Assembly: GCA_004172935.1 (NCBI GenBank)
Contig: SDZD01000009.1
Span: 62,001-126,000 of the forward strand
Direction of reading: 5' to 3'
Length of the DNA: 64,000 nucleotides
Source of the DNA: a bacterium
Lineage (GTDB): Bacteria > Armatimonadota > Abditibacteriia > Abditibacteriales > Abditibacteriaceae
Positions 18,534 to 27,300 of the stretch are shown here, one piece after another. Both the position numbers and the translations under genes were made by a program. The notes under the pieces are model-generated. The model was not told the DNA's origin and made no database searches. It saw nothing but the letters and a program-made list of their open reading frames with translations. Each line of letters begins with the position of its first letter. The first letter of the stretch is position 1.

Positions 18534-19403
18534 CTATTCGGTAATGTTGGTTGAGATCGACAGGTTGCGCCACTGCTCTAATTCAGCGCTTACCGATTTC
18601 AACTTGCCTTCGACGACGCCGACGGCATCGGTGCCCAGAGGCAAGCGCAGGGGCGGGTTGGGTGAGGCTGCTATGGTCAGCAAAGCCTGAGCAAGTTTGT
18701 CGGGGTCGCCCGCTTGTTTGCCGTTGTGGTTCGCGTACTGGTCGCGGCCCTGCTGATCGTAGGCATCAAGTTTGTTGGCAGCCATAACTACCGAGTTATC
18801 GGCGAGGAAATCGGTGCGGAAGTAGCCCGGCTCGATAATAGAGATATGGATACCGAAGGGCTTAACTTCCAGAGCCAACGATTCGCTGATGCCTTCAACG
18901 GCGAATTTGGTGGCGCAGTAGATGGCGGCATGGTCGAATCCTAGAAAACCTCCAATAGATGAGAGGTTTATGATGTGGCCGCTGCGTTGTTTGCGCATAG
19001 TGGGAAGTACGGCGCGAGTCACGGACAACAAGCCGAAAACGTTGGTCTGGAACTGGGTTTCGACTTCCTGAGCGCTGCACTCTTCGAGGGCACCGAACAG
19101 GCCATAACCCGCGTTGTTGACCAGTACGTCGATGCGGCCAAAACGCTCGACTGTCGCGGCGACCACTGACTGGGCCTGAGTTTCGTTGGTGACATCGAGC
19201 TGCAAAGTGAGCAGGTTTTCGGAGGCGCCTCCAAGGGCGCTCTCAACGGCTTGTGGGTTACGGCCCGTCGCCACGACTTTATGGCCCGCACTGAGGGCGG
19301 CTTTGGCGATGGAAGCGCCCAAACCGCGACTGGCTCCGGTAATCAACCACACTTGGGGTTGTGCCGATGTTTGGAGTTTTTCATTGCTTGTCTGAATGTT
19401 CAT
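18534..19403 (-). CDS. Short-chain dehydrogenase/reductase
   Basis: A 289-residue classical SDR. The NAD(P) motif TGASRGLG lies near residue 26, NNAGYG near 103, the catalytic Ser in INLSSIGG near 152, and YCATK near 165 provides Tyr and Lys. An Arg in the ATGRNPQ segment after beta-2 suggests NADP preference. The ATG at 19403 is used; longer starts add an unmatched leader. It is divergent from an AraC-type regulator 220 bases away, a common arrangement in which the regulator controls the SDR. The substrate is unknown. Confidence 0.88.
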   Translation of the reverse strand: MNIQTSNEKLQTSAQPQVWLITGASRGLGASIAKAALSAGHKVVATGRNPQAVESALGGASENLLTLQLDVTNETQAQSVVAATVERFGRIDVLVNNAGYGLFGALEECSAQEVETQFQTNVFGLLSVTRAVLPTMRKQRSGHIINLSSIGGFLGFDHAAIYCATKFAVEGISESLALEVKPFGIHISIIEPGYFRTDFLADNSVVMAANKLDAYDQQGRDQYANHNGKQAGDPDKLAQALLTIAASPNPPLRLPLGTDAVGVVEGKLKSVSAELEQWRNLSISTNITE

Positions 19404-19622
19404 GATGATTTTCCGAAGAGTTAGGCGATTGCCAAATTCTCCAAATCGTCTTGTTGGCCGTGGGGATTCTGGAAACGCTGTTGCTCTCAATAACAGGGAA
19501 AAGTGTGGTTGGGCGCCCGCAACAATTGTTTCTCAATCCGCTTTACTTCTTGCCTAATCCTACAAATGGGGATTTTGACGGCTAGAGCGTCGTTCAATTT
19601 TCAGTTAGTAAAAGCAGAATTT

Positions 19623-20561
19623 ATGGGACAACAAATGTACGCCGAAATCGAAAGCAAGCAACGGGAGCTGGCGGCGCTCATTGAGCGATTTAGTGGGGTC
19701 GATGGATACCACTCGACTTCTATTGCCTCGCTCGATTTGATTCGCGCATCAGGGCCTTCGGAGCAAACGGTCATGATCTACGAGCCATCGCTTTGCATTA
19801 TCGCTCAGGGGTGCAAACAGGTTTGGCTTGGCAACACTTCGCACATTTACTCCCCCAGTCACTATCTGTTGGTTTCGGTCGATTTGCCGATTACGGGGCA
19901 GGTGATTGAGGCGACGGCTTCAAATCCTTATTTAGCGATACGAATTGGTATTGACCCATTGCAAGTCGGCGAGATTTTGACACAGGGGCGATTGCCAGCG
20001 CTGGATGAAGGCATCGTATCGGAACAAGGCCGCCTAGGGAATGCATTGGCCGTTAGCCCTTTAGCGCCTACCCTACTCGACAGCGTTATTCGTGTGATGC
20101 ATTTACTGGAAAGTCCACACGATGTACCAGTGATGTTCCCGCTGTTGACTCGCGAAATTCTGTATCGGCTGTTGACTGGGGCACAGGGCAATCAACTGCG
20201 CCAGATTGCGGTTAGCAACAGCCAGACGCACCGTATCGCGCTGGCTATCGACTGGCTGAAGCGCAATTACACGCACAGCATTCGCATTGAAGATGTGGCA
20301 CGAGTGGCGCACATGAGTCCTTCGGGGTTTCACCATCACTTCAAGACAGTGACAGCTATGACGCCGCTGCAATATCAAAAGCAACTACGACTTCAGGAAG
20401 CGCGGCGCCTGATGCTAAGCGAAGATGTGGATGCCGCGACAGTGAGCCACCGCGTTGGCTACGAAAGCGCATCGCAGTTCAGCCGGGAGTACAGTCGCCT
20501 GTTTGGGGCACCGCCGCTACGCGACATCACTCGGCTTCGGGGAAGTTTGGCCATCTATTGA
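19623..20561 (+). CDS. AraC family transcriptional regulator
   Basis: A 312-residue regulator with an AraC_N-type ligand domain (about 25-190; MIYEPSLCIIAQGCKQVWLG near 48) and a C-terminal double helix-turn-helix (about 213-305; IRIEDVARVAHMSPSGFHHHFK and VGYESASQFSREYSRLFG). ATG at 19623 is chosen, as it fits the family N-terminus; the longer frame from 19503 adds 40 unrelated residues. Divergent from the SDR gene, which it probably regulates through the 219-base intergenic region. Confidence 0.9.
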   Translation: MGQQMYAEIESKQRELAALIERFSGVDGYHSTSIASLDLIRASGPSEQTVMIYEPSLCIIAQGCKQVWLGNTSHIYSPSHYLLVSVDLPITGQVIEATASNPYLAIRIGIDPLQVGEILTQGRLPALDEGIVSEQGRLGNALAVSPLAPTLLDSVIRVMHLLESPHDVPVMFPLLTREILYRLLTGAQGNQLRQIAVSNSQTHRIALAIDWLKRNYTHSIRIEDVARVAHMSPSGFHHHFKTVTAMTPLQYQKQLRLQEARRLMLSEDVDAATVSHRVGYESASQFSREYSRLFGAPPLRDITRLRGSLAIY

Positions 20562-20652
20562 GTTCAATGGAGCGTTACAGCGTTTTCAGGGGCCAGGAAT
20601 TAAATAGAAAATATTAGAACTTAACCGCCTCAAAATCTTCAAACTCTCTGTA

Positions 20653-22815
20653 ATGAAATTGCTGGGTTTGTTGGCCGTTGTAGGCATGAGTATCGTTCCC
20701 TGTTGTGCCAGTATTCGCTCGGAAGTTCTGCTGAATGAGGGACCGGACTACCGCAAAAAATTGGTGGTGGAAGCGCCCGCGCGCATTGATAAGGCAAACG
20801 CTCGGCTAAAAGAACTCACGGCGCAAGACAAAGCGCTGGGGGCAACGGACGACGAGAAACGGCAAAGCATTTTCATCGAGAAAGTGGTCGCGTTGTGCGA
20901 ACGAGCGGAGCAATTGAAATTACAGCGGCGTTATGTGGAGGCAGGACTGGATTACAATACTGCCGCCAACTACGCCCATCGCATCAAGGGCTTTCAAAAA
21001 GACCGAGAAGCTGATTGCCTTGTGGACAAAGCCTTCTGTTCTTATCAGATGCATCGCTTCGATGACGCGCTCGCCGAGTTGCAAAAAGCCCAGTTAGCGA
21101 GGCCCGTTATCACTGACGATTTTGAATTTATGGCGAATCTGGCGCGCACTCAGGTTGCCACGGAGCGCTTCGATGAAGCTATCGCGACCTGTGGACGCAT
21201 TCGCTCGCGTATTAAGGAAATCGTCCAGCAATCGAAGACGAACGGGCTGCCAGTGGAAGAAGTTGTCTACACATTCGAGAAAGAGAATTCCTATATTATC
21301 GAATCGGGCGCGCGATTTCTTCAGGGCGATGGTCTGACAGCCTACGCCCTGTGGTGCCAGAGTTCTCCGGCTCGCGTTTATGAGACCCGCACATTCGACA
21401 ACCAACAAGCAGTGTTGAATGGGGCCATCGCGCGAAACCCGAAGGATGTTGAGGCGCGACTGGCGAGAGCGCGCTACTTCCAGAAGCGGGCGAAGGAGCG
21501 TCGCGCATCGGTGGTGGCGCGCGGCAAGGCCGACCCCAGTTTCAATAGTGGGGGGCTGTTCAATCGCATTGAGATTGAGAACCTTGATGTGCAGTCGTAC
21601 ACATTCGACGAGGCGGCGCTGTCCGACTTTTTTAAAGCGCGAACGCTGCGCGCCGATGCCGCCACGATGACGGGGCATTTTTTATCGGCGAGGAATTTCA
21701 ATCAAAATGCGCCTAAAGGTCGCTCGGTTTCGCTTCAATCGCTGCGGGCCGAGGAATCGAAGATTAAGGCACTGGGTCACAACGACGCGGGTTTGATGCG
21801 TGAGATAGGGTTACAGTTAGGGGAGAATGCTCTGGCACTTCCCGATGATGCGCCGACTAAAAGAGAGGATTTAGCCAACGCGACGCGCTATTTTTCGTTC
21901 GCCATTTTTGCGGCTCCCAACGGTGCCGATGTCGCGGACAATCGCGCTCAAGTCAAAAAGCTGATGTCGGCGCGGTTTCAGATGACGCCCGCCGCGACTC
22001 TACCGACTGCACCGCAGACGGCGCTCGATTGGAAGAAGTGGGGGAATACTGCCAACTCGCAGGAAAACGAGCGGGTGGCATTGGCAGCCTATTCGGATGC
22101 CCTTGCGCTCGATCCGAAGTTCGCGGATGCGTACAACAATCGCAGCAGCGTCTACTTCACGATGGGGAATTTGGAGGCAGCGCTTGAAGCTGCCAGTAAA
22201 GCTATCGCCGTTGATCCGAAGCATCGCATCGCGTATCACAACCGGGCGGCGGTTTGGAATGCGCTGCTCGACCCACAAAAGGCCAGCGAGGACGAAGCCA
22301 AAGCGGTTCAATTCGCGGCGGATGATGGCACTCGCGCCATTAACCTTGCTATACGCGCCCGCTTCCTTCGAGATGCCGATCAATTGCCCCTCGCGTTGGC
22401 AGAAGCGAAAAAAGCTATCGGACTGGCCCCCAACCAATCAGCAGAAGATAAACGCAGCCTCGCCAGCATGTGGGCGATTCGCGCCGAAATCGAATTGGAG
22501 ATGGGCGATGACAAAGCCGCGTTGGCTTCGCTACAGGCAGCACAAGGATTTGATAGCAAAAGTCGCCGCGCCGGATTTTTGATGGGGCTGCTATTAAACC
22601 TATCGCCCACGACTCAAACCCCGAACGCCGAGGCGAAAACGATGGTTGAAGCGGTGCTGCCCGCTTCGGGCGGTATCGAACGGCAGACCTTCTCGGAGTT
22701 GACGGAACGACTGTTGAAAAACAGCCCGACTCTCAAGGGCAACCCGAACGCGCCACTACAAGTGCGCCAAATCGTCGATTTGCTGCGGCTCTACGACATG
22801 GAGAAGGGATTATAA
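20653..22815 (+). CDS. Exported TPR-repeat protein
   Basis: A 720-residue protein with a signal peptide (MKLLGLLAVVGMSIVPCCAS; the CC at 17-18 might allow lipidation but the lipobox is poor). The N-terminal third contains helical TPR-like pairs (DYNTAANYAHRI near 97, CSYQMHRFDDALAELQKA near 123). A second, clearer set spans about 455-640 (KWGNTANSQENERVALAAYSDAL, AYNNRSSVYFTMGNLEAALEAA). It is probably a periplasmic scaffold. No partner gene is obvious. Confidence 0.75.
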   Translation: MKLLGLLAVVGMSIVPCCASIRSEVLLNEGPDYRKKLVVEAPARIDKANARLKELTAQDKALGATDDEKRQSIFIEKVVALCERAEQLKLQRRYVEAGLDYNTAANYAHRIKGFQKDREADCLVDKAFCSYQMHRFDDALAELQKAQLARPVITDDFEFMANLARTQVATERFDEAIATCGRIRSRIKEIVQQSKTNGLPVEEVVYTFEKENSYIIESGARFLQGDGLTAYALWCQSSPARVYETRTFDNQQAVLNGAIARNPKDVEARLARARYFQKRAKERRASVVARGKADPSFNSGGLFNRIEIENLDVQSYTFDEAALSDFFKARTLRADAATMTGHFLSARNFNQNAPKGRSVSLQSLRAEESKIKALGHNDAGLMREIGLQLGENALALPDDAPTKREDLANATRYFSFAIFAAPNGADVADNRAQVKKLMSARFQMTPAATLPTAPQTALDWKKWGNTANSQENERVALAAYSDALALDPKFADAYNNRSSVYFTMGNLEAALEAASKAIAVDPKHRIAYHNRAAVWNALLDPQKASEDEAKAVQFAADDGTRAINLAIRARFLRDADQLPLALAEAKKAIGLAPNQSAEDKRSLASMWAIRAEIELEMGDDKAALASLQAAQGFDSKSRRAGFLMGLLLNLSPTTQTPNAEAKTMVEAVLPASGGIERQTFSELTERLLKNSPTLKGNPNAPLQVRQIVDLLRLYDMEKGL

Positions 22816-22897
22816 AACTGGCCGCAATTAGCTGCACAATACAGAACAGTAATGAGACAAACTGCACATTCTAAATAACGAGGCTTTCTTTCTGCCA

Positions 22898-23410
22898 ATG
22901 TTTTTCAGGAAATCTCTTCTCGAATCTGCTCAAACAAATTTTGAAAAAATGTCGCCACCTCAACAAACTGAGTTTTCAGAGTGGCTTCGATCACATCCCG
23001 CCTTCAAAGAATCACTCCCTGTTGTATCCAGTAGAGAATTGAAGGGAAATCAACAATTATCTCAATTGGAACAAAGAATAAGGCAACTTGAGCAACAACT
23101 CTCTCTGTCTCAATCCAGAGAGCAGCAACTTGCCTCAGAAACACAAAATCTCAAAAGACAAATCGGACAACTTACACAAGACAACAATCAGTTAGCTCAC
23201 GAAAATCATCGGCAGCAATCTTCGGCTCCCTCACCCCTTTTTGCTGCACCGGAAGATAAAGAATTAGTAATCGTGACGAGCCAAAGCAAAAAGTTCCACC
23301 GGGCCAATTGCTACTACTTGATGGATGTTTCACCGCAATTTAAAACAATAAAAACCAAGGGCGAGGCCATAGCCACAGGTGGCCGAGCCTGTCGAACTTG
23401 TTGCCCATAA
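22898..23410 (+). CDS. Coiled-coil protein with C-terminal CxxC zinc-binding-like module
   Basis: The 170-residue protein has an N-terminal helical region, a long Gln/Glu-rich coiled coil (about 50-110, heptads of Leu/Gln) and a C-terminal module with KKFHRANCYYL and GRACRTCCP. The H..C..C..C pattern resembles the small Ada-type metal-binding domains found at the ends of nucleases and surface proteins. It has no signal peptide. Codon use is more AT-rich than in its neighbours. Function unknown. Confidence 0.6.
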   Translation: MFFRKSLLESAQTNFEKMSPPQQTEFSEWLRSHPAFKESLPVVSSRELKGNQQLSQLEQRIRQLEQQLSLSQSREQQLASETQNLKRQIGQLTQDNNQLAHENHRQQSSAPSPLFAAPEDKELVIVTSQSKKFHRANCYYLMDVSPQFKTIKTKGEAIATGGRACRTCCP

Positions 23411-23416
23411 AGAAAA

Positions 23417-23456
23417 AAGGCTCGTGACCAATTGGTCGCGAGCCTTCTGATTTATT
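23417..23456 (+). terminator. Terminator after the coiled-coil gene
   Basis: A 30-base near-perfect palindrome AAGGCTCG.GACCAA/TTGGTC.CGAGCCTT at 23417-23446 with one mismatch, followed by CTGATTTATT. It starts seven bases after the stop codon. Confidence 0.8.
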
Positions 23457-23503
23457 ATGCCCCTGCGGATGAGGGGAATTTCTCTGTAATTCTTTAACTT
23501 TGC

Positions 23504-24217
23504 CTAATCGTCGTAAAATCTGCGCTCTTGCCCAGTCGCCTCGTCACCATAATTATCCTGCAAACAAGAAGAGCCGAACGCACCACCATCGCGGGCCATG
23601 AATCCAATATTGTTTGTATCCCCGTCGTAAATAGAATGGCGCTCTACAGGGTGGGCTGGTTTATTTGACTTCTTAGATTGACGAAGAATTTGGTGTCCTA
23701 AATCGCGTGCCAGAGCAGCAAAAATTATAGTCAACCAAATATCTTCGGGCTTATAATAACAATATGAGAGCAGAGCCCGTAAATTATCTTTACCTTCGAC
23801 GTGTTGCCAGTCCCGCCACTTACTTTCAATAAATTTAGAATCAGCGTCACTCAAAGTGACGAGCCAACGCGCAGCGACAATTGTTGCTCGTAGATCAACC
23901 AGAGTAAGGCTGCGGACGGTCTCTGTCACTAATCTACCGTTAATAGAAACCTCTTGAGTGCGATTATCAAACAACTCTTCTAGAGTACAAGTTGAAAGAA
24001 AATTACTTACGCTTGATGAATTATCTGGAAGAGGTTCAAATTTAAATTTCCAACTTTGACGCCAAGAATCTGTAGGCGCCTGCAAATTAGTAACGCCTAC
24101 AGGTGTACGCACATCAACCGCTTTATGTTGAGGAACTAGAGCAGTTGGCCTTTGCGCAACCTGTGAATGAATCGCTTTATCACGCTGATAGTTCCTAAGG
24201 TATTGCGCAAGTTTCAT
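23504..24217 (-). CDS. Orphan hypothetical protein, AT-rich
   Basis: A 237-residue soluble protein with no motif I recognise. The middle (about 100-190) is helical with conserved-looking Trp and Arg residues (VAARWLVTLSDAD, ESKWRDWQHVEGKDN, YYKPEDIWLTIIFAALARDLG). The C-terminus is Gly/Asp-rich and polar, with GFMARDGGAFGSSC. Base composition is clearly more AT-rich than the flanking TPR and gltB genes. It is convergent with the coiled-coil gene and followed upstream by the gltB terminator. It may be recently acquired. Confidence 0.6.
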   Translation of the reverse strand: MKLAQYLRNYQRDKAIHSQVAQRPTALVPQHKAVDVRTPVGVTNLQAPTDSWRQSWKFKFEPLPDNSSSVSNFLSTCTLEELFDNRTQEVSINGRLVTETVRSLTLVDLRATIVAARWLVTLSDADSKFIESKWRDWQHVEGKDNLRALLSYCYYKPEDIWLTIIFAALARDLGHQILRQSKKSNKPAHPVERHSIYDGDTNNIGFMARDGGAFGSSCLQDNYGDEATGQERRFYDD

Positions 24218-24280
24218 AATTAGTGGGAAAGTCTCCGTTGCATTTTTTGCCGCGATTGGTGTTCTCTCGCCGCTCTGTAG

Positions 24281-24319
24281 CTAAAAATAAAAAGAGGCCG
24301 CATCTTTACAGATGCGACC
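24281..24319 (-). terminator. Rho-independent terminator of gltB
   Basis: On the minus strand the stem CGCATCT/AGATGCG (arms 24310-24316 and 24299-24305), extended by outer pairs, is followed by CTCTTTTTATTTTTAG. It lies about 20 bases after the gltB stop. Confidence 0.9.
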
Positions 24320-24338
24320 CCAAAAAATGTAACACAAA

Positions 24339-27300
24339 TCATGCCCCCGCAGGTGTGGGTGCGACGGGGGGTTCTTTTTCTTCGGAGGTTTTCAATCCGA
24401 CGGGTTCGCGTCCGGCGAAGTCTTCGGCTTTGGCGGGTTCCTGTCCGGGGACTGGTTTGCCATTGCGTGGGAGTGCGGCGCGGGCTGCACGTTTATCCGA
24501 TGTGGGCGCGGGCGCTTTTTCGGGTTTAGGAACGACCTTCCAGAACTCTGGCAACTGGGTTTCCCAGTTGTCGAGGATGTTCTTGGCCTGGGGCGAACCA
24601 GTTTCCTCAACGTGGCGCTCGATGATGCCGCGCAGTGTTGGGGCGTCGGCTTCGGAGACGCGCTCGATGCCGATCATGTCGGAGTTGTAGCGCTTCTCGA
24701 AGGTCTTCGATACGTCGTAGATGTAAGCGATACCACCGCTCATACCTGCGCCGAAGTTACGACCTGTTTCGCCCAGCACGATGACCGTGCCGCCCGTCAT
24801 GTATTCGCAGCCGTGGTCGCCGATACCTTCGACGACAGCGGTGCCACCAGAGTTACGAACGCAGAAGCGCTCGCCGCCCTGACCTGCTGCGAACAGGTGT
24901 CCACCAGTCGCACCATACATCACGGTGTTACCGATGACGACGTTTTCGCTCCACACGAACTCGTCGTTTTTGCCCGGTTTGACCACGATCTGGCCGCCAT
25001 GCATTCCCTTGCCTACGTAGTCGAGACCTTCGCCATTCAGGTACAGCTTCAAGCCGTGGATGCAGAAGGCGCCGAAACTCTGGCCCGCTGTGCCGTCGAA
25101 GCGCAGCGTGATAGAGCCTTCGGTGAGACCCTTGTTACCGAAGTGGTAAGCGATTTCGCCAGCGATGCGTCCGCCAACCGTGCGGTTGGTGTTCTTGATG
25201 CCGTAGGAGATGTCGAGGTGCGAGCCGTGCGAGATAGCGTCGCGCACGTCCTGCAAGATGATGTCGTCGAGCGGCCAGTCTTCGGGACGGTCGTTTTTAC
25301 CAACTACGCTGTAGCGTGGCGAGGTGTCCTTCTCGTCGTACTGGTAGAACAACGGAGTGACATCAATATCCTTCGTCTTGGGCAGTTCGATGTTCGGGTC
25401 TTGGAACAACAGGTCGCTGCGGCCAATGATGTCGAGCATGGTGCGGGCGCCCATGCTTGCCAAATATTCGCGCACTTCGTTAGCGACGAAGTGGAAGTAG
25501 TTGACGACGTGTTCGGGCTTGCCGGGGTACTTGGCACGCAGATGCTCTTCCTGAGTGGCAACACCGACTGGGCAGGTATTGAGGTGGCACTGACGCGCCA
25601 TAACGCAACCAACCGCCATCAATGCAGCAGTACCGAAACCATACTCCTCGGCGCCAAGAAGGGCGGCGAAGATGATGTCGCGACCAGTTTTGTAGCCGCC
25701 ATCGGAGTGCAAGCGAACGCGACCACGCAAGCCATTCTGAATGAGAACCTGTTGCGTTTCGGCGAGGCCCAATTCCCATGAGACGCCGGTGTTCTTGATG
25801 GAGCCGACAGGCGAAGCGCCTGTACCGCCGTCGTGACCGGAGATGACGATGGTATCGGCGTAAGCCTTAGCGACACCAGCCGCCACAGTACCGACGCCAG
25901 CCTGCGACACCAATTTCACCGAAACGCGGCAGCGTGGGTTGACCATTTTCAGGTCATAGATGAGCTGAGCGAGGTCTTCGATGGAGTAGATGTCGTGGTG
26001 AGGTGGTGGCGAAATCAGGGTCACGCCGGGGACGGAGTGACGCACTTCGGCGATTTCGACCGAAACCTTGAAGCCGGGTAACTGACCGCCTTCACCGGGT
26101 TTGGCGCCCTGAGCCATTTTGATTTGAAGCTCTTTGGCGCTGGCGAGATATTCGGGGGTGACACCGAAACGAGCCGAAGCGACCTGTTTGATGGCCGAGT
26201 TGCGCCAATCGCCGTTGTCATCACGCTTGAAGCGGTCGGGGTGTTCGCCGCCCTCACCAGAGTTCGACTTGCCGCCGATGCGGTTCATCGCGATGGCGAG
26301 GGTTTCGTGGGCTTCGCGGCTCAGTGAGCCAAGCGACATAGCCGCCGAGCAGAAGCGCTTGAAAATGGCCTCGACTGGTTCGACATCCTCAATGGGGATG
26401 GCGGGGCCAAGCGGCTTGAAGTCGAGCAAGTCGCGCAACACGATGGGCTTGGTGCGTTCGTTGATCTGCTTGGAGAAGATTTTGAACTGCGTCTCGTAGT
26501 CGTTATTGCGAACCGCGTTGTGGAACGGTTTGAACCACGATGGCGTGAAGGCGTGCAATTCGCCGCCATTGCGGAAACGCAGGTAGGCGAAGTTTTCGAG
26601 CTTGGTGGCTTCGGATTCTTTGGGGTAAGCGGTTTCGTGCAAGCGCAACACGTCGCGCGCAATTTCGGCCCATGAGGAACCCTTGATGCGCGTCGGTGTG
26701 CTGGTGAAGCACTCTTTCACCACGTCGGGATGAACACCCAATGCCTCAAAGATTTGAGCGCCGTGGTAGCTGGCAACCGCCGAAATGCCCATTTTGGACA
26801 TGATCTTCAACAAGCCCGATTCGATGGCCTTGCGGAAGTTAGCAACCGCTTTGGCGACGAGTTCGGGGTCGCTTTGATTCTGCGCGGTTTCGAGCGCCAA
26901 ATAGGGGTTAACAGCGGCGGCGCCGTAGCCAATCAAGCACGCGAAGTGGTGGCTGTCGCGGGGTTCGCCCGATTCGACGATGATGCTGCACTTAGTGCGC
27001 AAGCCCTCGCGGATGAGGTGATGATGTACAGCACCAACCGCCATAAGCGCCGGGATAGGCGCGACATCGCGGCCCACACCTCGGTCGGAGATGATGAGGA
27101 TGGCAGCACCAGCACGCACAGCGCGGGCAGCTTCAACACGCAGCCTTTTGATGGCGGGTTCCAAACCGGTTTCGCCATCGGCCACGTTGAAGACCGAACG
27201 GATGGTCGCGGATTTGAAGCAATCACCCCAGTTAGTCTGGCCTTGACGGAGTGCGGCCAACTGCTCGTTGAGCAAGAATGGCGAGGGGAATTCGATGCGG

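Noticed and set aside
24612..25781. 389-codon open frame on the plus strand
   Set aside because: It is wholly antisense to gltB. The composition follows the codon bias of gltB, and it matches no family.
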